Positions 51,446 through 60,540 of a DNA stretch of 64,000 nt are shown here, piece by piece (position 1 is the first letter of the stretch; every line of letters starts with the position of its first letter). Source of the DNA: Halomonas sp. GFAJ-1 (GTDB taxonomy: Bacteria > Pseudomonadota > Gammaproteobacteria > Pseudomonadales > Halomonadaceae). The stretch lies in NCBI GenBank assembly GCA_002966495.1, contig CP016490.1:2976001-3040000 (forward strand), read 5' to 3'. Position numbers and translations under genes: made by a program. The notes beneath the pieces were generated by a model. The model made no database searches. It was given only the letters and a program-made list of their open reading frames with translations, and was not told the origin of the DNA.

Positions 51446-52249
51446 TTAGGCATCCATCGCGGTGCGCATTTCTGCCAGCACGCTTTTAAGCTGACCGGCT
51501 ATGGTTTCGGGTGCATCAACGCTGTCAGCAATGCGGTTAACCAGCGCACTACCTACGATAACGCCGTCGGCCACTTTCGCTACTTCCGCTGCGGTCACCC
51601 CATCGCGAATACCGAAGCCAACACATAGCGGCAAATCGGTCATTTCACGCAGCGGTGCTAAGTGGTCAGCCACATCTGCAGCGTTAAGCGTCGCCGCACC
51701 GGTCACGCCCTTAAGCGAAACATAATATAAATAGCCCTCACCGTGGGCGCATATTGTAGCGGCACGGGCATGGGAAGTGGTAGGCGCAACCAGGAAAATC
51801 GCCGCTAAATCACGCGCTTTTAACAGCGGGCCAAACTCTTCAGCCTCTTCTGGGGGCATATCGACTACTAGTACACCGTCAACGCCAACGCTTGCGGCTT
51901 TGTCTGCAAACACCTCGTAACCAATTCGCTCGATTGGATTTAAATACCCCATCAAAACGACAGGCGTCGTAGCGTCTGATTGGCGAAACTCCGCCACCAT
52001 CTCTAACAGGTCGACTAAGCGAGTGCCTTGCTTTAGCGCCCGCTCGCAGGCTTTTTGGATAACAGGGCCATCGGCCATGGGGTCCGAAAACGGCACGCCA
52101 AGCTCGATAATATCAGCACCCGCCTCCACCAAGGCATGCATAAAGCCAACGGTGTATTGCGGGGCAGGATCACCTGCCGTGATATAGGGGATGAGTGCCT
52201 TACGGCCCTGCTGCTTTAATTCTGAAAAACGCTGGTCAATACGATTCAT
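51446..52249 (-). CDS. trpA: Tryptophan synthase alpha chain
   Basis: 267-residue TIM barrel that cleaves indole-glycerol phosphate to indole. ALIPYITAGDP, IELGVPFSDPMADGPVIQ (catalytic Glu and Asp), and VGFGIRDGVTAAEVAKVADGVIVGSALV phosphate loops are intact. It follows trpB by 8 bases on the same strand, the standard trpBA pair. Confidence 0.97.
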   Translation of the reverse strand: MNRIDQRFSELKQQGRKALIPYITAGDPAPQYTVGFMHALVEAGADIIELGVPFSDPMADGPVIQKACERALKQGTRLVDLLEMVAEFRQSDATTPVVLMGYLNPIERIGYEVFADKAASVGVDGVLVVDMPPEEAEEFGPLLKARDLAAIFLVAPTTSHARAATICAHGEGYLYYVSLKGVTGAATLNAADVADHLAPLREMTDLPLCVGFGIRDGVTAAEVAKVADGVIVGSALVNRIADSVDAPETIAGQLKSVLAEMRTAMDA

Positions 52250-52257
52250 GCTCGCCC

Positions 52258-53496
52258 TTAAAACTCAATGCCGTCGATGTTAGCCACGGTCATGATATCT
52301 TTATCACCACGACCCGAAAGGTTGACCACAATGTGCTGGTCAGGGCGCATTGTCGGTGCTAACACCTTGGCGTGCGCTAGCGCATGGGCAGACTCAAGCG
52401 CTGGCATAATGCCTTCCATGTGGGTTAGCTCACGAAACGCTTCCAGCACTTCTTTATCGTTTGCCGCCACGTAGTTGACTCGACCAACGTCTTTCCAAAG
52501 CGCGTGCTCAGGGCCAACGCCTGGGTAGTCAAGCCCTGCTGAAATCGAATGGGTATCCGACACCTGGCCTGCTTCATCAGACATCAAATAGGTACGGTTA
52601 CCGTGTAGCACCCCCCGGGGAGCGTTAGACGAAAGCGGCGCCGCATGGCGGCCCGTCTCAACACCGTCGCCGCCAGCTTCAACGCCGTACATCGCGACCG
52701 CATCGTCTTCCACAAAGGGGTAAAAAAGCCCCAGGGCATTAGAGCCGCCGCCCACGCAGGCCACTAGCGCATCGGGCAGGCGACCAATTTGCGCCAATGA
52801 CTGTTGACGCGCCTCACGACCCACCACCGCGTTGAAGTCACGCACCAACTGTGGGTAAGGGTGCGGGCCAGCGACGGTACCGATGATATAAAACGTGTTG
52901 TCAACGTTGGTCACCCAGTCGCGCAACGCTTCGTTCATCGCATCTTTAAGCGTGCGAGTACCCGACTCCACCGGAATAACCCGCGCGCCCAGCAAGCGCA
53001 TACGGTACACGTTTAGCTTCTGGCGCTGCACATCCGCCGCGCCCATATACACATCGCACTCAAGGCCTAAGCGCGCAGCCACGGTGGCTGTGGCAACACC
53101 ATGTTGGCCAGCACCGGTTTCCGCAATAACCCGAGGCTTACCGGTTTTTTTTGCAAGCAACGCTTGGCCAATGGTGTTGTTTACCTTGTGAGCGCCAGTG
53201 TGGTTTAAATCTTCACGCTTTAGCCAAATCTGCGCACCACCTAACGACTGCGACCAACGCTCGGCATGATAAAGCGGCGATGGACGCCCCACATAGTGGG
53301 CTAGGTCACGGTCAAACTCTGCTTGGAAGGCTGGGTCATCACGCAGACTAAGATAGGTCTGCTCCAGCTCTTCTAGCGCAAAGCTCAAGGTTTCTGACAC
53401 AAACCGGCCGCCGTAAGGCCCAAAATGACCACGGGCATCCGGCATTCGGGTCAGGTCGCTGAACTTGGTTTCAGTTGCTGAGACAGTCACAGGCAT
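52258..53496 (-). CDS. trpB: Tryptophan synthase beta chain
   Basis: 412-residue PLP enzyme that joins indole and serine to make tryptophan. FGPYGGRFVSETL, the PLP Lys in LKREDLNHTGAHKVNN, AETGAGQHGVATATVAA and CVGGGSNALG are all present. It lies between trpF and trpA; in Pseudomonas aeruginosa trpBA is elsewhere, whereas here trpF-trpB-trpA form one set. Confidence 0.97.
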   Translation of the reverse strand: MPVTVSATETKFSDLTRMPDARGHFGPYGGRFVSETLSFALEELEQTYLSLRDDPAFQAEFDRDLAHYVGRPSPLYHAERWSQSLGGAQIWLKREDLNHTGAHKVNNTIGQALLAKKTGKPRVIAETGAGQHGVATATVAARLGLECDVYMGAADVQRQKLNVYRMRLLGARVIPVESGTRTLKDAMNEALRDWVTNVDNTFYIIGTVAGPHPYPQLVRDFNAVVGREARQQSLAQIGRLPDALVACVGGGSNALGLFYPFVEDDAVAMYGVEAGGDGVETGRHAAPLSSNAPRGVLHGNRTYLMSDEAGQVSDTHSISAGLDYPGVGPEHALWKDVGRVNYVAANDKEVLEAFRELTHMEGIMPALESAHALAHAKVLAPTMRPDQHIVVNLSGRGDKDIMTVANIDGIEF

Positions 53497-53579
53497 ACCT
53501 CACAAGATCGCCAGAACAGGCAAATAATGAATGAACTAACTTAGAAAGTAGCCGCCCGTTAGGCGACCACATAATGTAC

Positions 53580-54215
53580 TTATTGAGCGTCGGCTAACGC
53601 TACCTGCTTAACAAAGGAGGCCATTAGCTCGACATCCTTTACGCCATGCGACGCCTCAATACCGCCTGAAACATCAACCGCATAAGGCGCGACTTGATTA
53701 ACCGCTGCGGCAATATTCGCAGCCGTTAACCCACCGGCGAGGATAACAGGTTTTTCAAGAGCTGCGGGGATTCTAGACCAATCAAAGGTCTCTCCGGTTC
53801 CTCCCGGCGTACCGGGCCGATAGGCATCTAACAGTAGCGCCTGGGCCTGAACATACTCGTCAGCTGCACGGTGCAGGTCGATACCGTCACGCATGCGTAG
53901 TGCTTTGATCCAAGGCCGGTCGAACTGCTGGCAAAACGACGCCGGCTCATCCCCATGGAACTGAATCACATCTAAATAGGGCAAACACTGCTCAATCAGC
54001 TCAGCGGGCTGATTAACAAACAGACCCACCCGCGTTGCAAAGGCAGGCACGTGGGCCGACAGCGTGGCAAGCGTTTCCGGTGAGATGCCGCGAGAACTCT
54101 TAGGCCACATCACAAAGCCCAGCGCATCCACCCCTAGCGAGACCGCCTGCTCAACATCTTCCGGGCGTGTGAAACCGCAAAATTTGATTCGCGTACGTGC
54201 ATAGCGCGTGCTCAC
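53580..54215 (-). CDS. trpF: Phosphoribosylanthranilate isomerase
   Basis: 211-residue TIM barrel for the third step of tryptophan synthesis. IKFCGFTRPEDVEQA with the catalytic Cys, DVIQFHGDE, VILAGGLTAANIAAAV and AVDVSGGIEASHGVKD are conserved. The start is GTG 54215, which overlaps the truA stop by four bases (GTGA) and has AGGAG upstream inside truA. Confidence 0.96.
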   Translation of the reverse strand: MSTRYARTRIKFCGFTRPEDVEQAVSLGVDALGFVMWPKSSRGISPETLATLSAHVPAFATRVGLFVNQPAELIEQCLPYLDVIQFHGDEPASFCQQFDRPWIKALRMRDGIDLHRAADEYVQAQALLLDAYRPGTPGGTGETFDWSRIPAALEKPVILAGGLTAANIAAAVNQVAPYAVDVSGGIEASHGVKDVELMASFVKQVALADAQ

Positions 54216-55150
54216 GGGGAGGTCTCCTGGTGCTCGGGTATGGCTTTTTTCTTAAAGGTGAGATTCCGCCGAGCGGCTATTCGCGGGTTATCGGGCAATG
54301 GGCGCTCACCCGTCCACTCCCCGGTAAACGCCAGCAGATTGGGGCCAAGTGGCTCTTGAGGCAGCGCAAAACGCTCATCGTAAATGGAGTCTACAAAGTG
54401 CAGCCCGCAAGCAGGCGCGGTGACATCTCCTTTGCGGCGATTCTTCAGCGCCAGCAAGCGCTCAATATGGCCTTCATCCTGGGCACCGCGCCCTACACTC
54501 ACCAGAGCACCGGCAATATTTCGAATCATGTGGTGCAAAAACGCGTTGCCCTGAATATCAATCACCACAATGGGGCCGTAACGCTTCACTTCGACAAAAT
54601 GCATTTGCCGCCAAGGGGTTTTGGATTGGCAGCCCGCTGCCCGAAAGCTTGAAAAATCGTGCTCACCCACCAACGCTTGGGCGGCCCGATGCATAGCGTC
54701 GGCATCCAGCGGATCTCGGCACCAGGTCACGTTGCTGCGCTCTAACACCGGGCGACTGATTTGGTTGAGCAAAATATAGCGGTAGCGGCGCCCAAGTGCG
54801 CCTAAGCGGGAGTGAAAATCATCGCCCACCGGCTTTACCCAACGCACCGCCACATCCCTAGGAAGGTTCGTATTGGTTCCAAAAATCCAAGCTTTTTCAG
54901 AGCGCTGAACAGGCGGGTCAAAATGGATGACCTGGCGCGTAGCGTGAACGCCTGAATCAGTCCGGCCACTGGCGTGTATTTGAATAGGCGCACTCGCCAC
55001 TTTTGCCAAGGCATCTTCTATCGATGCCTGCACCGAAGCCGCGTGTTTTAAACGCTGAAAGCCACAAAAGCGCGAGCCATCGTACTCAATGCCCATCGCA
55101 AGGCGGCCTGCCAGCGGTTGTGTCTCATCAAAGTGGTAGAACAGCGTCAT
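54212..55150 (-). CDS. truA: tRNA pseudouridine(38-40) synthase
   Basis: 312-residue TruA, which makes pseudouridine at positions 38-40 of tRNA anticodon arms. The catalytic Asp is in HASGRTDSGVHATRQVIHF near residue 65, and HHMIRNIAGALVSVGRG is the second conserved block. It is about 40 residues longer than E. coli TruA, mostly in a basic C-terminal tail. trpF follows with a four-base overlap, as in Pseudomonas. Confidence 0.96.
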   Translation of the reverse strand: MTLFYHFDETQPLAGRLAMGIEYDGSRFCGFQRLKHAASVQASIEDALAKVASAPIQIHASGRTDSGVHATRQVIHFDPPVQRSEKAWIFGTNTNLPRDVAVRWVKPVGDDFHSRLGALGRRYRYILLNQISRPVLERSNVTWCRDPLDADAMHRAAQALVGEHDFSSFRAAGCQSKTPWRQMHFVEVKRYGPIVVIDIQGNAFLHHMIRNIAGALVSVGRGAQDEGHIERLLALKNRRKGDVTAPACGLHFVDSIYDERFALPQEPLGPNLLAFTGEWTGERPLPDNPRIAARRNLTFKKKAIPEHQETSP

Positions 55151-55180
55151 TAAGCCACATCATCTAGAGGAGGTTAAAAG

Positions 55181-57280
55181 TTAGCCATTATCCCGGCGTC
55201 GAGGCTCGAATGCCACCTCTTCAATTTCCCACTCCTCTTCGGGCACCCTAGGCGTGTGTCGCGCAGTGTGGTTTGCCTGCTTAGATGTAGCTGTCGCACC
55301 ATCAGCCGCCCCACCCTCAACAGCACTCTGCTCCCCGTCTTCATCTTGCTTCAATGATGGGGGACTGTAGTCAATGTAGTAATCAATAGGCTGAGAGCGC
55401 TGATCCTCTTCTTGCGCTTCGGGTTGCGCTACAGGCGCTGGGCTGTCCACGACTAGCGGCTCTTCTAGCTCTTTCTCGAGCTCCTCGCTCAGCATATCGA
55501 TGGGTTCATCCACATACTTTTCGACAGGTTCAGCATCTGACTCATCGACTGACTGGGGAACATCCAGAAACGCCGCATTGAGCACCTCTTCGTCATCAGC
55601 GCTGCTAGCTGGCGAGCTCTCCTCAAAAGGTATTTCTTCTGGAGCATCATTATCTACGCTGGCGGGTTCTGCTGGCTTAGCAGTGCTGGGCTTAACCACT
55701 GGCGCCTCACCAAATGTTGACATACGTTGGCTTGATGCTGCGACACTCGGTTCAGCACCGCCGGGCACTGATTCACTCGCTTGAGAAGCACCAACGGGTT
55801 CGGCACTAAAAGGCTCGGCGGCATGGGGCTCTGGATTGCGAGATTCTGTGCTGTGCGAACCTGGATATTGAGCCTCCGCCATACGAGGCTCTGCGCGCCC
55901 CATGGATGCTGTAGATGCTGTAGGCGGTGTAACGGTACTAGGTGCCGTACTTAGTGGCGCCACTTCCCACTGACGCTCGCGGCGCTTGCGTGACCATACA
56001 AGCCCCGCTAACAGCAGCGCCAATGCAACGCTGGCAATAGGCCACTGGTAGTCAGAGATACGCTCTACAAAGCCGCGGTTGTCAGCAACGCTACGGGCAT
56101 TAGAAGCGCCGAGAGCTGGCTCACCACTCACCTCTGGAGCAGTGACCGCAAGCGCCGCGACTGATTGAGCTTCCTGCTGGGAGGCGTTAAGCGCTTCCGT
56201 CAGCGCAGCCACTTCCTGGCGCAGCTCAGTCAGCTCAGCGCGCAGCTGTTCACGCTCTTCAAGCACTAGCTGAAGCATGGCCTGGCTTTCGCGCAACTGT
56301 TCCACCACGTCATTTAAGGCGAGTCCCGCCAGCTCGTTCTCCTGGCTTCCCTCTTGCTCTGACGCTTCCGCAGCGCCTTGCTCAGCATTTGACTGCGCTG
56401 CCGCCTCAGAAGTAGAAGCTGTCTCGCTCGTACCTGGGCTATTGGCAGGCTCTTCACCTGCTGCTTCTGCAGACGGCTGGCTAGCAGTACTTGAAGCATC
56501 AGCACGCTCGGTTGCGCGTCGCATGGTTTGTAGCGTTTGGGCGGCTTCCCCTGGAGTACGGGCCATTATCTGTTCACGACTGGGCACCGCGAGCGTTTGC
56601 CCAACCCGCATGTTGTCAATATTGCCGGAGGAGAAAACGTCTGGGTTGGCATCAACCAGCGCCACCATCATCTGCTGCACACTGGCGCTGGCAGGCTTAA
56701 CCCGTTCGGCGATGCCCCAAAGTGAATCGCCGCTCGCCACGTAAGCGATGTTATTAGCCCTGGGAGCGCTATCACTTGACGCGTTTTGCGACGCTGGAAC
56801 AGCCGCTGGTTGGGGCTGACTGCGAGGCTCCGCCGCATTCGCTGCCTGCTGCTCACTGGGAGATGCGCTACGGCTACTTGCGTTGAGCATGTCGGGCGGG
56901 TCAAACAGCAGCGTAAAGGCCTGGCTGGTTTCACCCTCTGGGGAAGAGACCGTTAAAAGCACATCCAGCCAGGGTTCATCGACTGCTTGCGAGGAGCTAA
57001 GCACCAACTGGCGTCCATCAGCCTGCTCACGCAGTTGGACGCGCAGCGATGAAACCAGCGGCGTCCACTCTAACCCTGCTGCTGTAAAATCCGCTTCATC
57101 AGCAACAGACACTCGCAGTTCGTCCAACGCATATTGGCTAGCGTCTAGTACTGGTACGGTCGCATTCAAGGGGGCATTCATCGGTGAGTTCACCGACGCC
57201 GGGCCTAAGCCGACGGCCAGTGCCAAGGAACTAACGGCACTGAGCGGTAGCCACAATAACCATGCGTGCGTCTGTTTCAT
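55181..57280 (-). CDS. fimV: FimV-like LysM protein
   Basis: 699 residues. Signal peptide at 1-22; a FimV N-terminal domain (LGPASVNSPMNAPLNATVPV); a LysM domain (AYVASGDSLWGIAERV ... VGQTLAVPSRE, about residues 178-236); a Ser/Ala/Glu-rich linker; a coiled coil (about 325-370, QLRESQAMLQLVLEEREQLRAEL); one membrane helix (about 407-425) with basic residues after it; and an acidic Ser/Pro/Glu-rich cytoplasmic tail. FimV/HubP proteins organise cell poles and type IV pili or flagella. The usual C-terminal TPR/FimV domain is not evident, so the tail is shorter than in Pseudomonas (over 900 residues). Position between truA and asd fits FimV. Confidence 0.85.
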   Translation of the reverse strand: MKQTHAWLLWLPLSAVSSLALAVGLGPASVNSPMNAPLNATVPVLDASQYALDELRVSVADEADFTAAGLEWTPLVSSLRVQLREQADGRQLVLSSSQAVDEPWLDVLLTVSSPEGETSQAFTLLFDPPDMLNASSRSASPSEQQAANAAEPRSQPQPAAVPASQNASSDSAPRANNIAYVASGDSLWGIAERVKPASASVQQMMVALVDANPDVFSSGNIDNMRVGQTLAVPSREQIMARTPGEAAQTLQTMRRATERADASSTASQPSAEAAGEEPANSPGTSETASTSEAAAQSNAEQGAAEASEQEGSQENELAGLALNDVVEQLRESQAMLQLVLEEREQLRAELTELRQEVAALTEALNASQQEAQSVAALAVTAPEVSGEPALGASNARSVADNRGFVERISDYQWPIASVALALLLAGLVWSRKRRERQWEVAPLSTAPSTVTPPTASTASMGRAEPRMAEAQYPGSHSTESRNPEPHAAEPFSAEPVGASQASESVPGGAEPSVAASSQRMSTFGEAPVVKPSTAKPAEPASVDNDAPEEIPFEESSPASSADDEEVLNAAFLDVPQSVDESDAEPVEKYVDEPIDMLSEELEKELEEPLVVDSPAPVAQPEAQEEDQRSQPIDYYIDYSPPSLKQDEDGEQSAVEGGAADGATATSKQANHTARHTPRVPEEEWEIEEVAFEPRRRDNG

Positions 57281-57431
57281 TTAAGCCCCTGCTGCCTGCG
57301 AATCTCAACGATGTAACGACATTTAGCTGAGCGCGCTCATCATTATGTTTGGGTTCTTTTTATCATAACTTACCGTTTTTGCGCATACTTTAGAATGCCA
57401 AACGCGTTTGAGCTTTCTACTTAGCAGCGGC

Positions 57432-57465
57432 AAAAAAGATGGGAAGCTGCGAACAGCTTCCCATC
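57432..57465 (-). terminator. Terminator after asd
   Basis: On the minus strand a perfect 12-base stem, GATGGGAAGCTG with CAGCTTCCCATC around TTCG (57438-57465), is followed by six T residues. It separates the leu-asd transcript from fimV. Confidence 0.93.
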
Positions 57466-57524
57466 GGGAACTACGTTGACGCTATGATATTGATGCTATA
57501 GCGACAGCACGCGCGTAACGGCTG

Positions 57525-58637
57525 TTACTGCTCGCGCAGAATCTTCAGCATACGCTTAAGCGGCTCAGCAGCACCCCACAGCAGCTGGTCGCCCACGCTG
57601 AATGCAGAAAGGTATTCGCCGCCCATATTAAGCTTACGCAGGCGCCCTACCGGAATCTGCAGCGTGCCCGTTGCGGCAGCAGGCGTTAGGCCAGCAATGG
57701 TGGCATCTTTATCGTTGGGGATCAGCTTAACCCACTCATTGTGCTTGGCAATGCGGTCTTCAATCTCATCAAGCGGCACATCTTGCTTCAGCTTAATGGT
57801 GAACGCCTGGCTGTGAGAGCGCATGGCACCGATGCGCACACAGAGACCATCAATGGGAATCGGATTATTCTCTAGGCCCAGAATCTTGTTGGTCTCAACG
57901 CTGCCCTTCCACTCTTCACGGCTCTGGCCGTTATCGAGCTTGGTATCGATCCACGGCAGCAGGCTGCCTGCCAAGGGCGCTGCGAAGTTATCAGTGGGGA
58001 AATCATTGCCACGCATGGCGGCCGTCACTTTGCGGTCGATGTCGAGGATCGCGCTAGAGGTGTCTTTTAACTCTTCACCGACGCTATCACGCAGCTGGCC
58101 CATTTGGTTCAGCAGCTCGCGCATGTGTTTGGCACCGGAGCCGGACGCCGCTTGGTAGGTCATGGAGGTCATCCACTCGACCATATCGGCTTCAAACAGC
58201 CCGCCCAAGCCCATCAGCATTAAGCTTACGGTACAGTTGCCGCCCACGAAGGTTTTCGCGCCTTTGGCTAGCTGGGCATCAATCACATGGCGGTTAACCG
58301 GATCAAGAATGATGGTCGCTTCATCTTCCATGCGCAGGGTGCTGGCGGCATCAATCCAGTAGCCTTTCCAGCCCGCTTCACGCAGGTCTTTGTAAACCGG
58401 CTTGGTGTAATCGCCACCTTGACAGGTAACCACTACATCAAGGGCTTTTAGCGCGTCAATATCGAACGCATCTTTGAGGGGAGGCACGTCGACGCCGATG
58501 TCGGGTCCCGGCTGGCCGACTTGGGAAGTGGTGAAGAAAATCGGCTCAATGCCTTTAAAATCACCATCTTCCTGCATGCGCTGCATCAGCACAGAGCCAA
58601 CCATACCGCGCCATCCCACGAAACCGACTTTCAACAT
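57525..58637 (-). CDS. asd: Aspartate-semialdehyde dehydrogenase
   Basis: 370-residue Asd, which makes aspartate semialdehyde for lysine, threonine and methionine synthesis. The N-terminal NADP loop VGFVGWRGMVGSVLMQRM, the catalytic Cys in FVGGNCTVSLMLMGLGGLFE near residue 136, and SHSQAFTIKL are conserved. ATG 58637 has GGAGG before it. It follows leuB on the same strand with about 140 bases between, the same order as in Pseudomonas. Confidence 0.97.
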   Translation of the reverse strand: MLKVGFVGWRGMVGSVLMQRMQEDGDFKGIEPIFFTTSQVGQPGPDIGVDVPPLKDAFDIDALKALDVVVTCQGGDYTKPVYKDLREAGWKGYWIDAASTLRMEDEATIILDPVNRHVIDAQLAKGAKTFVGGNCTVSLMLMGLGGLFEADMVEWMTSMTYQAASGSGAKHMRELLNQMGQLRDSVGEELKDTSSAILDIDRKVTAAMRGNDFPTDNFAAPLAGSLLPWIDTKLDNGQSREEWKGSVETNKILGLENNPIPIDGLCVRIGAMRSHSQAFTIKLKQDVPLDEIEDRIAKHNEWVKLIPNDKDATIAGLTPAAATGTLQIPVGRLRKLNMGGEYLSAFSVGDQLLWGAAEPLKRMLKILREQ

Positions 58638-58779
58638 GTGAAGTCCTCCAGCTAAGAATGAGGTAAGTATTATACACAAATATTAGACACGACGTCGGCC
58701 ACCCCAGGGGTGGCCGACCGGCACTGCTCTACAACACGCGCTATTTGGAATTGACTAGTGAGCAGGTGTGCTTGATACG

Positions 58780-59859
58780 TTACTGCTTGGCAAAGGCCGC
58801 GAGCACTGCATCGCCCATTTCCACGGTGGAAACGCGACGAGTGCCTTCTGATGCGATATCGGCAGTGCGCAGGCCATCATCCAACACACTGCCCACGGCG
58901 GCTTCAATGCGCTCGGCCATCGCTGTTTCATTCAGCGAGTAGCGCAGCATCATCGCCACCGAAAGCATCATAGCCAGCGGGTTAGCGATGTTTTGCCCAG
59001 CGATATCCGGGGCGCTGCCATGGCAAGGCTCGTACATGCCCTGCCCGCTCTCGTTGAGCGATGCAGACGGCAGCATACCGATAGAGCCGGTGAGCATAGC
59101 AGCGGCGTCAGAGAGAATATCGCCAAACATGTTGCCGGTCACCATCACATCAAACTGCTTCGGCGCGCGCACCAATTGCATGGCGGCGTTATCCACGTAC
59201 ATGTGGGAAAGCTCCACATCCGGGTACTCCGGCGCCAGGCGCTCCATCACTTCACGCCATAAAATCGTCACTTCCAACACGTTGGCTTTATCTACCGAAC
59301 ATAGCTTTTTGCCACGCTTCTGGGCCATTTCAAACGCCACGCGGCCGATGCGTTCAATCTCGCTTTCGGAATAGATGTAAGTGTTAAAACCCACCCGTTC
59401 GCCATTGCGCACTTCAATACCACGGGGCTGACCGAAGTAGATGCCGCCGGTTAGCTCACGGACGATCATAATATCCAGCCCAGCCACTAGCTCAGGCTTC
59501 AGGCTGGAGGCGCTGGCCAACTGCGGGTAAAGCATCGCCGGGCGCAGGTTGCCGAACAGGCCCAGGTTCTTACGCAGCCCCAGCAGGCCTTTTTCGGGGC
59601 GCTTGGTTAGGTCTTCGAGCTTGTCCCACTTGGGGCCACCCACCGCACCTAGCAGAATGGCGCTGGCAGCTTTGGCTTTCTCAAGGGTTTCCGCCGGGAG
59701 CGGCTCGCCGTGTACGTCGTAGGCCGAGCCGCCCACCAGGCCCTCTTCTACCTCTATATCCAAGCCCGCTTCTTGGCAGGCGTTTAACAAACGCGCCGCC
59801 TGGGCCGCGATCTCCGGACCGATACCATCACCGGGCAGCAGTAACACTTTATGAGTCAT
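58780..59859 (-). CDS. leuB: 3-isopropylmalate dehydrogenase
   Basis: 359-residue enzyme that oxidises and decarboxylates 3-isopropylmalate in leucine synthesis. KVLLLPGDGIGPEIAAQA, RELTGGIYFGQPRG, SVDKANVLEVTILWREV and the late EPCHGSAPDIAGQNIANPLAM NAD-binding block are intact. ATG 59859 has AAGGAT upstream; a TTG at 59865 is the alternative. Third gene of leuCDB. Confidence 0.97.
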   Translation of the reverse strand: MTHKVLLLPGDGIGPEIAAQAARLLNACQEAGLDIEVEEGLVGGSAYDVHGEPLPAETLEKAKAASAILLGAVGGPKWDKLEDLTKRPEKGLLGLRKNLGLFGNLRPAMLYPQLASASSLKPELVAGLDIMIVRELTGGIYFGQPRGIEVRNGERVGFNTYIYSESEIERIGRVAFEMAQKRGKKLCSVDKANVLEVTILWREVMERLAPEYPDVELSHMYVDNAAMQLVRAPKQFDVMVTGNMFGDILSDAAAMLTGSIGMLPSASLNESGQGMYEPCHGSAPDIAGQNIANPLAMMLSVAMMLRYSLNETAMAERIEAAVGSVLDDGLRTADIASEGTRRVSTVEMGDAVLAAFAKQ

Positions 59860-59889
59860 GCTCAATCCTTAGCACTTATAGTTGAATAC

Positions 59890-60537
59890 TTATGCAGGCT
59901 GGCGGAACAGCCACGGGCGCTGCTGGCGGTGCTTCTCTTCAAAGCTGCGAATTGCGTCTTCGTCCTGCAGCGTGATGCCGATATCGTCCAGGCCGTTCAG
60001 CAGGCAGTGTTTGCGGAACTCATCCACCTCAAACTCAAGAATTTCACCGCTGGGGGTAATCACCCGCTGATTCTCTAAATCGACGTCTAGTTGATACCCT
60101 TCTCGAGCCTCTGCTTCAGCAAACAGACGGTCTACTTCCTCTTCCGCCAGGGTGATTAGCAAGATGCCATTCTTAAAGGCGTTGTTGTAGAAAATGTCCG
60201 CAAAGCTTGGCGCAATGACAACTTTAAAGCCAAAATCTTCCAGCGCCCACGGAGCATGTTCACGGGAGCTTCCGCAGCCAAAGTTACGCCGCGCCAGCAA
60301 CACTTCCGCGCCTTGATAACGCGACTGGTTCAATACAAAATCAGGGTTCAGCGGGCGCTGGGAACAATCTTGCCCCGGCTGGCCTTCATCTAAATAGCGC
60401 AGCTCATCAAACAGGTTAACGCCAAAACCGGTACGCTTAATGGATTTCAAAAACTGCTTCGGGATGATCAAGTCGGTGTCGACGTTAGCCCGATCAAGCG
60501 GCGCTACCACCCCTTCAAAACGTTCAAACTTTTTCAT
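59890..60537 (-). CDS. leuD: 3-isopropylmalate dehydratase small subunit
   Basis: 215-residue swivel domain that pairs with LeuC to isomerise isopropylmalate. RANVDTDLIIPKQFLKSI and RRNFGCGSSREHAPWALEDFG are the family signatures. It begins 3 bases after leuC ends and is followed by leuB 30 bases later. Confidence 0.97.
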   Translation of the reverse strand: MKKFERFEGVVAPLDRANVDTDLIIPKQFLKSIKRTGFGVNLFDELRYLDEGQPGQDCSQRPLNPDFVLNQSRYQGAEVLLARRNFGCGSSREHAPWALEDFGFKVVIAPSFADIFYNNAFKNGILLITLAEEEVDRLFAEAEAREGYQLDVDLENQRVITPSGEILEFEVDEFRKHCLLNGLDDIGITLQDEDAIRSFEEKHRQQRPWLFRQPA

Positions 60538-60540
60538 GGC

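Noticed and set aside
58695..58717. Inverted repeat TCGGCCACCCC/GGGGTGGCCGA between leuB and asd
   Set aside because: The stem is perfect, but the loop is one base at most and no T tract follows on the minus strand; I do not call it a terminator. It could be an mRNA-stabilising hairpin.
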